Source: Lycorma delicatula
Lineage: Eukaryota > Arthropoda > Insecta > Hemiptera > Fulgoridae
DNA length: 64,000 nt
Assembly: GCF_047948215.1 (NCBI RefSeq)
Contig: NC_134458.1
Location: forward strand, 89,669,260-89,733,259
Direction: 5' to 3'
The translations under genes were made by a program, and so were the position numbers. Each line of letters begins with the position of its first letter. The first letter of the stretch is position 1. Shown one piece after another: positions 24,601-36,249 of this stretch. Under the pieces are notes generated by a model that made no database searches, was not told the DNA's origin, and saw only the letters and a list, made by a program, of their open reading frames with translations.

Positions 24601-25288
24601 ACATTTATATTAAAACAGGTAAATAAATGTATTGTTATTATACGAAAATTATTCTCTATAAATATAACAGGATTTATAAATTACAAAATAATCTAATTAT
24701 TTACATCTAAATGTATTAAAATATTAACTTAAAAAATGGCTCGTGGTTTACTTTTACGTAAAATTTTCATAACTATACTTTAATATAAAAGGCGAGAATC
24801 TGTAAATATGTTTATAGACTAATGGACATTTTTACTGTGCGACACACATGTGTAATAACAAAACATATCCATTACACTATGAGAAATCACGGGAGATTAT
24901 TTTATTTTATCTATATTCTATTATTTTAACAAAAATTTGATATGCAGATTATTAGTTATATTTATGTTAATATAAATGATGTATTAAAAACTAAAAAAAA
25001 AAACAAAAAAAACGTATAAAATTCATACAATTAAATGCTTACAGAAAAATTAATTAATTTTTTTTTAAATGTTATTTAGATAAGTGTAAATTTATAAAAA
25101 TCAAGCACAAAAATTTTCATTGAAAAAAGTTAAATAAAAATTCGTATATATAAGCTAAAAAAGAAAGGAAAAATGGTTAAAAGAGTAAAAAATATACCAT
25201 TTATCACTATTGTATACCGAACAATTTTAATAAAATAACAGAATATTAATTGTAATATGATCTTAAATTGCCCCTTTAACAAACAGCC

Positions 25289-25290
<2 letters not shown>
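21601..25290. other. AT-rich sequence, no gene seen
   Basis: No protein-like frame; the 24381-24581 frame lacks recognisable motifs. One dispersed repeat copy lies at 23729-23790. Confidence 0.5.
23729..23790 (+). repeat. Short dispersed repeat, copy 1
   Basis: Shares GATCAAGGGAAA and GAGCAGCATTACAA blocks, in the same order, with 46093-46165. Copy 2 has an extra stretch between the blocks. Element class unknown. Confidence 0.65.

Positions 25291-25333
<43 letters not shown>
25291..25333. repeat. (AT)n microsatellite
   Basis: About 21 uninterrupted AT units. Confidence 0.95.
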
Positions 25334-25337
<4 letters not shown>

Positions 25338-25741
25338 AGTATTGGATCTTAAAATACTTTCTAATAAAATTTTAAGTAATTTCGTGAGATATTATTGCAA
25401 AATTTATAATAAAAATAAATAAATTTACTGCAGCATTGTTATTCTTTTTAATTCATTCATTCGAATTTATTCATTTTAATAAATTAACAAAAGATGGTAT
25501 TAGTAAAGCAGCTTTATATACATCATACATATATGTATGTGTGTGCCTCACGTATTTGGTTTTTATTAACCAACAAAATCTCTAAAAATGAGAATTTGTG
25601 TAATTAAGATCGGTCGAGTTAGACAATAGTAAAGCAGTTAACAGATTAAATTAAATCTTTTACATCGGTATGTACGTTATGAGATTTTAATTAACGTGAA
25701 GTAACAAAATATAAAATATAAATTACGCTAAATGGACCAGT

Positions 25742-26160
25742 CCACTACATCTATATTAAAAAACAAGTGGTGGGGATTGTGAGACTGTAAGATGCCAGAG
25801 CAGCCAACCAAGACTTACAAAATGATTGGTGTGTGCGGAAAAACGAAGAAATGTTGGCTTCAGTTGAGATCACTTGCCTACACTGCACAGGCACAGCACA
25901 GACACAGCGCGACGGAAGGCTGTTCGCGAGTAGTACGATACGAACAGAGTCGGTACAACAAAGAAATATATGTTTCCCCCAGAACAAAGACCCTCCGCAA
26001 GGGGTTGTGGTGGCGGGGCAACTAGCGCGGCTCTAATGCCAACCAATCCCGTAGCTTTGCTTGTACTCCTATTTACCATATATATCCGGGCATCGAAACG
26101 AGTGGTCGCGCTTTCCACTTAGACTTACGACCAGGCCTCGAGACTCACTTATTCATTTCC
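25742..26160. other. GC- and CpG-rich island of unknown origin
   Basis: About 420 bp that is clearly richer in G, C and CpG than everything around it (for example ACAGCGCGACGGAAGG and ACTAGCGCGGCTC). Several overlapping frames stay open on both strands, which is expected from GC-rich composition and is not evidence of coding. No terminal repeats, poly(A), splice-bounded frame or known domain was seen. It could be a promoter with first exon, a LINE 5' region or another foreign insert. Confidence 0.6.
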
Positions 26161-26471
26161 CAGACGATATCCGTTAATTTAAAATAACATATTACTGAAT
26201 TTATAAACGATGACATCCAGATTAAAGAACCATAGATCTTCACGGTATTTATAACCGCTTTAAATTATATCAAATGATTCTAAGAAAAGTTCAATTTCAT
26301 TAATAAAATATTTTCAACCGAATGAAAGATCATTGAAATCAACTAAAATGTATATAAAAATGATGTCGGTTTAGATGTGTAGTTTAGTATGACCCATTTA
26401 CTACTAAGTTTAACTGCAGCGGTACTTTTCAGTATCAAGGCCAAAAATTTTTTTTTTGGTAACATACAAGA

Positions 26472-26510
<39 letters not shown>

Positions 26511-27109
26511 TTTTTAACGCTATCATGACACTGTTATTGAGAAAACGTTACCCCATAATACATACAAATCTTTCGACCAATTTTTCATGAATATATCAAA
26601 GCTGCACGGAACGAATATACTTTATAAAATACTATATTACTATATATTTTATACTTAAGTTATTTATACATTATTCTCAGTAATTCTAATTAATTTATTG
26701 TGTAAAAACGTAGTATAAATCATGGAACTGAAAAGTCCACACAATTAAAGTAAATCGTTTTATCTATGAACAAGAAATATGGCTCTAATAATTCACCACA
26801 ATTTCTTGAAAAAAGAAAAAAATGATAAAAAAAAATGCGTAACAGTTTCAACATTAACAAAATCTACATAACTATGAATAGCATTTTTGAATATTCCTGG
26901 CATTTATTTACAGCAAACAATTTAATTCGATCTCTTACTAATGATAAATAATAAATCTTTTTCCTATGAAGTCCACCTGAACAAGAGATAAATATTAAAA
27001 ATTAAAAACCATGACTGCCAAAAAAAACATTGCTGACAAACATTCCTGTTTATTATAGGAAATTAAAGAACATGCGGGTAACAATTCTGTATATATTATA
27101 ATTTATTTA

Positions 27110-27112
<3 letters not shown>
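26161..27112. other. AT-rich sequence, no gene seen
   Basis: Nothing recognisable apart from the (TA)n tract at 26473-26508. Confidence 0.55.
26473..26508. repeat. (CATA)n(TA)n microsatellite
   Basis: CATA units pass into a TA tract. Confidence 0.9.

Positions 27113-27145
<33 letters not shown>
27113..27145. repeat. (AT)n microsatellite
   Basis: Uninterrupted AT tract directly upstream of a retroelement-like tail. Confidence 0.9.
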
Positions 27146-27150
<5 letters not shown>

Positions 27151-27155
27151 TTATA

Positions 27156-27307
27156 CAGCCTATGACACTCTCTGTAATACTGTAATATAAGGATTCCATT
27201 GCGAAGTCATACATCTAAATCAGTTCAGCCGTTGAGTTGCTACAATGCAACAAACATACATACATACACCCTAAATATATTACACTCCTTTTTGGGCAGT
27301 CGTGTAA
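27156..27307 (+). repeat. Retroelement-like 3' tail, copy 1
   Basis: Homologous to 28127-28276. Shared blocks are CTATGACA/CTTATGACA, GGATTCCA, ACATCTAAATCAGTTCAGC, GTTGAG.TGCTA, AACAAACATACATACA and TTTTTGGGCAGTCRTGTAA. The AAATCAGTTCAGC...ACAAACATACA arrangement is typical of the 3' ends of insect RTE-like LINEs and the SINEs that use them. No coding part is present. Confidence 0.7.
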
Positions 27308-27490
27308 CAAATACCCTATTTGAATTTTGAAAACTGGAAGATTGGTTGTAAAGACATAACAATATTTCTGAATAATCATGATCTGTTAGATCAAGTGTTT
27401 ACCTGATGCATGCAAAAGTTAGCCTTCAACCTACTAACAAATACCCCGTTTGAATTTTGAAAATGGAACAACTGTTTGCAGAGATATTAT
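27303..27490 (+). repeat. Local direct repeat of about 50 bp
   Basis: ACAAATACCCTATTTGAATT at about 27307 recurs as ACAAATACCCCGTTTGAATT at about 27438. The similarity continues about 30 bp further, giving a 131-bp spacing. Possibly two units of an old tandem array or a duplicated segment. Beyond it, to about 27640, is a moderately GC-rich unidentified stretch. Confidence 0.6.
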
Positions 27491-28126
27491 AAGAGCATAC
27501 CATTGCACCTCCCAAAAGAGCGCCCTAGAGGTACCCTGTTTGCTACCAGTTAATGATGTGATTGGTCTAGCCTTGCACGAGGTGCTCGCATCAACTTACC
27601 ACTCTAACCTCACATGCAGTCCCCGTGGGAAGCCCATTATTATTTAACATAAATTTATTTAATGTAAATTTAATTCTATCATTTTTGTAATATTATTCAT
27701 TCGATTGATTCATATCATTCTGTTCAAGCCCAGCACACACAGTGATAGAAATTCACAGTTCATTAATTCAATTCATTAAAGTTTGTGCTTCAACTGGCAA
27801 ATCTTGTATTGTATTGTATTAAATTTAATTTTTATATTTTAATTTTTTATATATTTTTAATTTATTATACTTTAATTTTGAGTTTAATATGTAATTTAAC
27901 ACTAAATATTTTACAAAAAAAAAAATTTACAACTGAAGATGCAGGTTGCCACGAAGTGCTTTTGTAGATATTGTATGAAAAAATAAGGTGAGTGTCACTT
28001 TATTTTATTCAATTCTGTACTTGGGTGGATCAAGTTGAATCTATTTTATATATACAATAATTATTAGTACAGAGGTGATATGGGTCTTGAAAAGATCGAA
28101 AAAAAAAATTTATATACATTTTTATA

Positions 28127-28276
28127 TAGCTTATGACATTCCCGGTAACATACGGATTCCAACGTGGGGGCCTACATCTAAATCAGTTCAGCTGTTGAGC
28201 TGCTATAGTGGAACAAACATACATACAAGAACATACACCCCAATTACATTAAACCCCTTTTTGGGCAGTCATGTAA
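28127..28276 (+). repeat. Retroelement-like 3' tail, copy 2
   Basis: Second direct copy of the family at 27156-27307, same orientation, about 970 bp downstream. Both end in GGGCAGTC.TGTAA. Confidence 0.7.
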
Positions 28277-30114
28277 AAAATAAAACAAAATTGTTTTTTA
28301 AAAGTTTTTTAAATGAACAGAAATTTAGAAAAAAATCATTACTACACTAGAAAATTCTATTTTAATGAAAAATATATATATTTAAAAACACTGGATAGTT
28401 AAAAAAAATATTTTTTGAAAAGTTAAAAAAAATTACCCCCTTATATGGTGATAATAACTGTAAATAATTCTCTCTAGGGTATGTGTCGCTTGTAAACAAA
28501 AATTAAAAATATATATTCTTTTTAATAAGTTAAAAATTATGAATAATTGATTTTTATGAAGAAATCTTATTAATTATAATTTATTTAAATTAATATGAAA
28601 AATATGTATAAAAAACAACAACAAAAATTTAACAAAAATATATAATAAGGTTTTAATGTAAAAAATATTATGTGAAAGTCAGTTTTGAGCTTAGGAACAG
28701 GTGTAGTAAATCAGCTATAACAAGGCAGTATACACAGGCTGATATAAATAACAGTATTATTTGCCATATAAAACTTTAATTTTTAGGGCTGCAATCATAT
28801 TTACAAAAAAATAAATTTAACATAAAAACTTACATTTATGTATGATATTTAAATTCTAGGGGGACTAAAAATCTAAAGTGAATTTATTTAGGCTAAATTT
28901 TTCACTAACATCAATGTATGTAGAAGAGAATTTGTAGAACGAAATAATATTTTGGCCAGAATGAAGATGATGAAATTTTAATTGTCAGTTCAGGAAAGTA
29001 CAAGATCATTTTCAAGAATTTTTGCCAAAAAGAGTGAACCTGATGATCATGTCTGATTTCAACAAGTTCCTTTATAATTAAAGAAAAAAAAAATTTCTGG
29101 GAATATTTTGATGACAGAGATTTTTCTGCTACATAGATTTCAACTTGCACTTCAATTAGCCCAAGTTGTTTTCTTCAGTGATGTCTTAAAACAAATAATT
29201 ATCTTGAGAAGTTTTATCTCTCAATTTTATCTTATTTTAAATCAGAAATAATATCTAGGGTAATATAAAAAATAGTTCAGAAAATGACTTTCACGAAAAT
29301 AAATACAAACAAAATGGCAATTCAATCTAGCATAATCTAACTGCTTTTCAAAACAAAATGATGACAGAATAAATTAAAATGTTAAGAAATAAATATTTAC
29401 TACTCAAAATGACCATCTTGTATCAAAACTGTGCCAAAATTTGTTAATCTAGTACAAAATTACAAGGAACGGAAAACAGAAATAATAAACATATCAGATG
29501 TTTTTCATCAAGGTTACTAAATAAGAAGTAAATATAATAATATACAGTATTTATTAAAAAAGAAAGATGAAAATTACTAAAAGTTTCCAATGTATTCAGC
29601 AAGAAAGCATGATTTTAAACACTGTGATTTATTGAACAGTTATGACAAAATATGTTAACACTTTCTCACCAAAACAACCCATTCTCACAATTTTGAAAAA
29701 TGTTTAATCCATATTCCATTTTGGAGCTAAGTAGCTCTATTTTCAATTGAGTTGCAGGTCAACAGAATAAGGTGCTGCTAAGTTGCTTCACAACTACATT
29801 TAAGTAATAATTTAAAATATAAAATTTGATACAACACAAACATTATCCATTTTTAAAAGAAATACAGGTTTGTTGAATTCATTTAAGTAAAAAAAAAATT
29901 AATATTATTTTACAAATATATTTAATAATAATAGATTATTTAGGCTTCTAAATCTTATTTAGGCTAATAAATCAGATCTGTAAGTCGATACCATAAAAAG
30001 AAAAAACACTGAAAATTCCTTAAGTTATGAGCATAACAAAGTGATAGCAGTTAATGGCAATTTTGCCAGATGTAAAAAAAAAACCAAGATATAAATTAAT
30101 AATCTGTGCTTTTA
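28277..30114. other. AT-rich sequence, no gene seen
   Basis: No recognisable frame. The lower-coordinate part may include decayed 3' sequence of the LINE at 30115-30500, but I could not follow it. Confidence 0.45.
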
Positions 30115-30500
30115 CTGATTTGAAAACCAAACTGATTTGGGTCTATAAGTTGATGTTTTTTAATAAATTTACATACCCTAATTTTAATCAGTTTCTATTA
30201 TTTTAGAACAATTTCTAATCAAACTAATCGGCCTATAATTTTCAGGTTTTTTATTGGATCACCCTTTTGAATAATGGTATAAATATATTGCTTTTTGGAA
30301 ATGATTAGGAAAAAATGACCAGTTTCAAAACATTTGTTCATGATAAAAGAGAGTTGTGAAGAAATTAGTTTAGCTACGTATAATTACTTGTGCCATTGCT
30401 TATTCCATCAATGCCCAGACTCGAGTTATTTTTTAGGTTAGAGATTACATTTTCAACTTCATTTCTTGTTATAGAGCTGAGAAAAAATGAATGGCTCATT
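30115..30500 (-). pseudogene. Decayed LINE reverse transcriptase fragment
   Basis: Read on the minus strand with frame changes, this gives the N-terminal half of a LINE reverse transcriptase. EVENVISNLKNNSSLGIDG is the K..KSPG.DGI-type opening. LISSQLSFIMNKCFETG is the next helix. IIQKGDP, NYRPISLI and HQLIDPNQFGFQ are the conserved RT blocks. At least three frameshifts or stops separate them, including stops near 30190-30210. This is a different LINE type from those at 1.5-4.2 kb and 47.7-50.5 kb, more like Jockey or CR1 in block wording. I found neither end of the element. Old and non-functional. Confidence 0.8.
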
Positions 30501-33500
30501 CTGAAATTCAGTTTAGTGTCATTTGAATCTAGGTTATTACAGGGTAGCATTATTTCGAAATAACTTTGTTATTTTAAAAGTTTACAGTTTTAAATATTTT
30601 GCTGATAATTATCATTATTTTTTTCAACAATCCTAACAAAATTATACAAGATCTTAAATAAACTTACTCTTAATAAAGTAATAAGTTATCTATTTAGTTC
30701 ATAAATTATCATTAATTATTATCTAATTTATAAATTATTATCATGCAATCATTCTTACGACTGTTAGATATAAAATCAATAGTTAAAGAAAAATCATTTG
30801 GGGAGAAAATTTCCAATATAAATGAGCAAAGCATCTAATGTACAACAAATTATTTTCAGATAAAACAACTTTGTTACGTTAATGATTCCTAACACTAATA
30901 GTTTTAATATTTTTTAATGTTCACAGTAATTTCACAGCAGTAAATTTATGTTAAAAAACCAGATTTATTTTAATGGTTTCCTTTCATGAAATATAGTATT
31001 TTTAGAACTCCTTTTTAACACAAGCATTTACCTAAAACTGTTTGTGTGTGCATGTGCGCACGTACGTGAGTATTACTTGCAAGTATTCAAACTAACAAAC
31101 AGTCAAACAGTAAAGAAATATGTGGAAACACACAAGAACACATATTGTTCATTTTGTAAAAATTGCAGTCATAAAAATTTGCAATAAATTAATAAACCGA
31201 CAAATACTAATAGAAATTACTATGTTGAAATACCAATAAAATATGTTATGAGCTCACTTAAATCCAATTGGTGATCTGAACAAAGTTTTTTTTCAGTTCT
31301 GCATTCAACCACATAAAACTAATAGATCTATACAACACATAAAAGATGGAAACAACTATCAAGGAGAATTCTTAACAAGTGCCAAAGAGAATAAAAGGAG
31401 CAAATAGTTGTTAGAAAAATCAGTAGAGGGGAGAATTTAAGAGATAGAAGGAGTTCAGCATTTAAAATAAAGAGTAAAATGCATACTAAGATATAATAAA
31501 ACCTTATAACTTTACAAATGTGCCAATTAAAAATATATAATAATAACATTAGAAGTGTTTTCTCTTCTATTAGATTCAATGTATTTTGACAATAAAAAAA
31601 AAATTAAAATAATAATGCTGATGACATTAACAGTGGCAGATTAAAAATTGTTTTTTTAGTTTAATTTAATTTGAATATAAATTATGTGAATGTATTCTCA
31701 AAATAAAAATATCAAAGGAAAAAGATAAAAAATATAAAAGTTAAGAAAGTAATTTTATTCAACTTCATATAAAAATTGAACACTGATATTTGTTCTTAAT
31801 TATGTTACAAAAAGGTAAAATCTTCAAAAACTCTATATCTTGAATACATTGTAAAGAATCACTATATTTTATTGTTTTCTTTTATTGTGATATTCGACAG
31901 TCTACACTACATTTCAAGGCAATTAAAATTAATCATTTTGTCCTGTATGATCTCAGATAACCATATGAAACAATGCCATTAATTAAACCTCAGCAGCAAT
32001 GGGATTAAATCCAATTAAAATCCACCTAAACTGAATTGAATGGCACTTTTTAAAGATGTGTAAAAATATGAACTCTTTATATGGACACTGAAATCAGTGG
32101 ACACAAGGTCTGAGAGGAAAGTCATGCATATCATTATATGTACTTTAACATATCATTATGATATAATGGTATGTTAAAGATGCATATCATTATAGCTAAA
32201 TGAATAAAACTGATATGGTTTAGTATAATACAGTCCACATCCAAATTATGTACTATGAAAAAGATTCTGGGATGAATAAGAAACAAAACACTAAGAAAGC
32301 AGACATTAATGAAAGGGATGATCGATCTTTTTCCACCCAACTCATTTAACTTGGTAAATTTTCTTCTTCAATAAAATTCTTGCAATTTTTTTAAAAAACT
32401 ACTCAGGTTTCATTCAAAGATTAAAAAAAAATATGAACATTAGTGGAAAATTATCACACTAACCTTAAAATTTAAGTTTTAAAAAGGCAAAGGAGGCACG
32501 AATTTACCCAATGTAGATGTCAGACATCACAATTAGGCTTTTTGTTCTATCTACTGACTAGGAAATAAAATCTCTGGACATACACCACTGATTACTTAAT
32601 AAAAAAACAGCCATTCACCAGATGCTTCTAGAAAAGACCAGCAGGATACTGCAGATAGTGGCTGATACATTTCTCATGATAACTATTCAAGGAAGAAGAG
32701 AATAGAGTAAAAAATGTGGAAGGTAGAGGAAGAGGACAATCAGTTTGCAGAAGAACTGCCTCTGATCAAGATGGATCAAACAATTTACCTTACCGACCAC
32801 TATTCATTGCTGATCTTACTCTGCTTAGAAAAAAAGTGTATTTATTCAGAAAGGGGTAATACCAAAATAGAAAACGTTTAATTATGTCAATAAAATGGAC
32901 TAAAAAGAGATCATTGAAGCAAATGGCAGATGTCCATGTTCATTAATTATTATATAAAAAAATCACGACATTTTTGAGATATGGTAGAGACTGTAACTGT
33001 AAAAACTATAATTACCCAAACATAATTAATTTATTATAATCATTGATTAACCTTTATCAATTAAAAAGACGTGTGTTTTTTCAAGAGTACTAAAAAATAA
33101 TGAATGAATTATCAGATAACAGACAATTAGAATTACTCTTTATTATTGTGCCAAATAAACAACTTTTATTTTTATTACCTTACAAAAATAACAATAGAAA
33201 GAGAATTATTGTTATTCTCTCACTTCTATATCAAAATTAAAACAAGCATTTATTAAACACATCATTTAATTCTATTAGTTGTAGAAGGCACCTTCACCAC
33301 CTCACATCATTAATTTTTCCCTTAACTGTATTTTTAAATCATTAATTAATGTATAAAAAAAATAAATAACTGTCATTGTTTCACAGGATATAAAAGTCAT
33401 TTTAAAACAAAAGAGAAGAGATTTTGGCATGGATAATCATTTAGGATAAATAAAGAACATCTGTTCTTTTTTATTTCACATACGTTTAACAATATAAAAA

Positions 33501-33582
33501 GTAGATGATAATTTGTTTTATGAAGAAGAAAGTGTTAAGAACTTCGGCAAGGATTTTAATGAGATATTAATATATTTTTTAA
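30501..33582. other. AT-rich sequence, no gene seen
   Basis: Frames at 31328-31579 and 32134-32340 are hydrophobic or low-complexity and not protein-like. It contains the small hairpin unit at 32124-32194. Confidence 0.5.
32124..32194. repeat. Hairpin flanked by 15-bp direct repeats
   Basis: ATGCATATCATTATA occurs at 32124-32138 and again at 32180-32194. Between them are 17-nt complementary arms (32143-32159 and 32163-32179, one mismatch) around a three-base loop. The layout resembles a tiny insertion with a target duplication, but it may be a local rearrangement. Confidence 0.75.
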
Positions 33583-33670
33583 AAATGGCACTTCTAAACT
33601 GGGAATAATTCCTTGGATATACATATGTGTACCAGTATTTCGACCTACTGAGCTACAAAAGCTGTACGCC
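33583..33670 (-). mobile_element. tRNA-derived SINE fragment (family 2), copy 1
   Basis: Minus strand reads TAGCTCAGTAGG, a good tRNA A-box, then a weak B-box (GGAATTATTCC), then AGTGCCATTTTT. The last block matches the post-B-box GGCATTTTTCA of the copies at 39730 and 59830. The head wording differs from those copies, so it may be a subfamily. Confidence 0.5.
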
Positions 33671-34239
33671 AAAAAAAATGAAATTTATAAAATAATAGAA
33701 TGAAAGATAATTTCTTCTTTAATGTACTAATTATTTTTTCTACTACTTTTATTTTCATAAAGATATTTTTATAAATTTAAAAGCGAATAAAAATAATTAC
33801 TATGTTCTGCTGAATAACTCATCACATGAGTAATGGGTGCAGCGAGTGAACTTTAAACTTGGAATAAGTTCAGAGTACTCAAGGCTAAATTTGACAAAGA
33901 TAAACAGCACTATGCATGTAATTTTTTGATTCCACAACAAGATTTAATGGTCACTAATGCACTACATAGGTTGAAAAATGAAATATTATTTAAATTTCTA
34001 ATTTACCTTCACTCAATATTTAATATTAGAAGTTCCCTAAATCTATATATATATTACTAAATATTTTATGAACATAAAATAAAAATTATTGTAATTATTT
34101 TATAATCATAATATAAATTATCCTAATTAATTGGTTTAATAAACTATTATTCTAATAAATTGCTTTAATTACTCTAAAGAAATTATTTTATAACAGGAAA
34201 TTTTTAATATTTTTTTACATTATTTATTTTTAATAATTG

Positions 34240-34306
34240 ATTAGATAGGGAATCTTGGAGAGCTGCATCAAACCAGTCAAATGACTGAAGACAAAAAAAA
34301 AAAAAA
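34240..34306 (+). mobile_element. Ultrashort poly(A)-tailed repeat, copy 1
   Basis: A 53-bp unit (34240-34292) containing GAGAGCTGCATCAAACCAGT followed by 14 A bases. It is identical over all 53 bp, including the 5' boundary, to the reverse complement of 52789-52841. The A-tail indicates spread through RNA. It resembles a 3' tail widely seen in insect genomes, probably of a LINE or SINE. Confidence 0.8.
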
Positions 34307-34849
34307 TTGATTCTATCTCTAGATATTTTCCTCTTTTATAATGATTCTGATCTTTTAAGATTATAATACACATTTCAAAGTGTGGTAATTTTCTGCAGCA
34401 TTTCAGTCTGTTTTGTTTTTAATAAAGTCAAATTTCTTAAACTCTTCTTCATACTCAATTTACATTACTCAGATAGATTTTCTCACAATTAAATCCTCTA
34501 AAACCTTTTGTTGCAAAATCTTTTTGTTTATTGGCAGTCTAACAAATTACCATATGTCAAACCTAAATTGGGTTGCAACATCAATTTTTGGTGTTTTACA
34601 ATAACTTTCTCAAAAATTACTCGAGATATGTTTCTGGGACCTAATTTTATCAATTTTTCAGGTTAAAAATCATATGAAAATATAAATTTTTCTCTTAACT
34701 TATGTTCCAAGAATTTCAGTACAGCTTCATTTTACCCTTGGGTCAGAATTCAGGGCAAAAGTTTTTTTCATTTCTGAACCTATGTTTAAATTAACTGTTT
34801 CTTTATTTTCTTCGTCCTGAATTTTTTTTTCAATTTCTTTGTGAAACAC

Positions 34850-34973
<124 letters not shown>

Positions 34974-35005
34974 CTTGGAAATATACAAGTCTGCATGTAT
35001 AGAGA

Positions 35006-35898
35006 GTATTCCGGGATATATTAGCCAAACGTCAGGTACTGATTCAGGACACCAAAATGACAAGAAAAGTTCATATCGACATAAGTCCTATTTTGCTTTG
35101 TTTTCCTTCTGGATGCCATTTTGTGATTTTCAACAAAAAAATTATTTCTCAAGAATAAGTAAACCTACCTTAATTAAATTTGGCAAATCTAACACTAGTG
35201 TCTTGTTCTACAAAATAAAAAATTTTGAAAATGTTACCTTGCTCAAAATGACAGCAATCTTAATTTTTTAATCATAAATATCTTTGCTTGATTAAATTTT
35301 TACTTAAAAATTTATTAAACATTTTATTTTGAACAGAATGACACCTTATTTGTAAAAATTCGTTGACAAACAATCAAGTTATTCCAGACAATTAACCCAA
35401 CAGCACACTTGTGCACTGTCATGCAAGCTGATAATTTTTATTAATTTAATATTATTATTTATTACTAATAACTTTTATTACATTTAGTAAAATAAAAGCT
35501 TTCACTATGGTGCTCAAGCATACTGTCGGGTTAATTGTCTCCAATAAGTTAATTCTTTGTCAACGGATTTTTACAAATGGGGGGTCATTCTGTTCAATAT
35601 AAAATGCTTAATAAATTTTGTAAAAGTAAAAATTTTATCAATCAAATAATTACAAAGAAAATGAAGATTAAAAAATTAAGCCGCCATTTTTAAATTTTTG
35701 AAGGTGACATTTTCAAATTTTTTATAACAAGACACTAGTCTTAAGTTTGCCAAATATTATTAAAGTATTTACCTGTTCCTGAGAAATAATTTTTTTGTTG
35801 AAAATCACAAAATGGCATCCAGAAGGAAAACAAAGCTAAATAGGACTTATGTCGATATGAAGTTCCTGAAGTTCAGCTAATACATCCCACAATATCCT
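35006..35898. repeat. Large imperfect inverted repeat (foldback)
   Basis: Left arm 35006-35416 and right arm 35510-35898 are reverse complements for most of their length, around a loop of about 93 bp. Shared blocks include CATATCGACATAAGTCCTAT, CTTCTGGATGCCATTTTGTG, ACTAGTGTCTTGTT, GAACAGAATGAC and GACAATTAACCC. The left arm has about 30 bp not present in the right (about 35036-35068) and the arms have diverged by point changes. A transcript would form a double-stranded stem of about 400 bp. Foldback DNA element, two facing copies of a retroelement, or a hairpin-RNA locus are all possible. No coding capacity seen. The (TG)n tract lies just outside. Confidence 0.9.
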
Positions 35899-36107
35899 GT
35901 ATTCAAGTTCTAGATGGTGTTTTATGTAGAATGTAGTATAAACCTACATAAATTAAATCCTATACACACACTGAAAAATATTAGAAAAACTTTACATATA
36001 ATCATATAAATATTCCTAAAAAATGTAATATGAAATTTCAATCAGCAATTCAAAACAGAAAACCTAAGAAATAATCATTTAGATTAAAAAAAAAGAATAA
36101 AACTCAC

Positions 36108-36249
36108 AGTAAAAGTGTAAAAACCCTCAGGAACAGGCTGACCACCAAATTTGATGTTGAGTGTATAATCACCAGGTTCTTTCAATGTGTAGTAAATACT
36201 GAAAGTGTCATCTCCATTATCTTCAATATCAATATCCAAGTCACTGGAA
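36108..36249 (-). CDS. Filamin-family exon (C-terminal part of one filamin Ig repeat)
   Basis: Internal exon of 142 bp. The acceptor is TTTTATAG before 36249 and the donor is GTGAGT after 36108. It supplies the last base of a split codon and then 47 codons, ending on a codon boundary. The peptide contains DIEDNGDDTFSIYYTLKEPG, then DYTLNIKFGGQPVPEGFYTF. The acidic DNxDxT(F/Y)xxxYT...PGxYTLxIKFGGxxVP pattern is the conserved last strands of a filamin/ABP280 immunoglobulin-like repeat. Filamins crosslink actin and connect it to membrane proteins; in insects the family is represented by cheerio and jitterbug. I cannot tell which this is. The repeat's N-terminal half must lie in an upstream exon at higher coordinates, which I did not find, so the introns are probably long and filled with the repeats described here. 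Confidence 0.8.

Noticed and set aside
25751..26118. Four overlapping open frames in the CpG-rich island
   Set aside because: Openness on both strands follows from the GC-rich composition; no domain or start context favours one.
32620..32830. EGRGRGQ-like reading resembling the end of an RTE LINE
   Set aside because: Only a few residues match and no neighbouring motif supports it.
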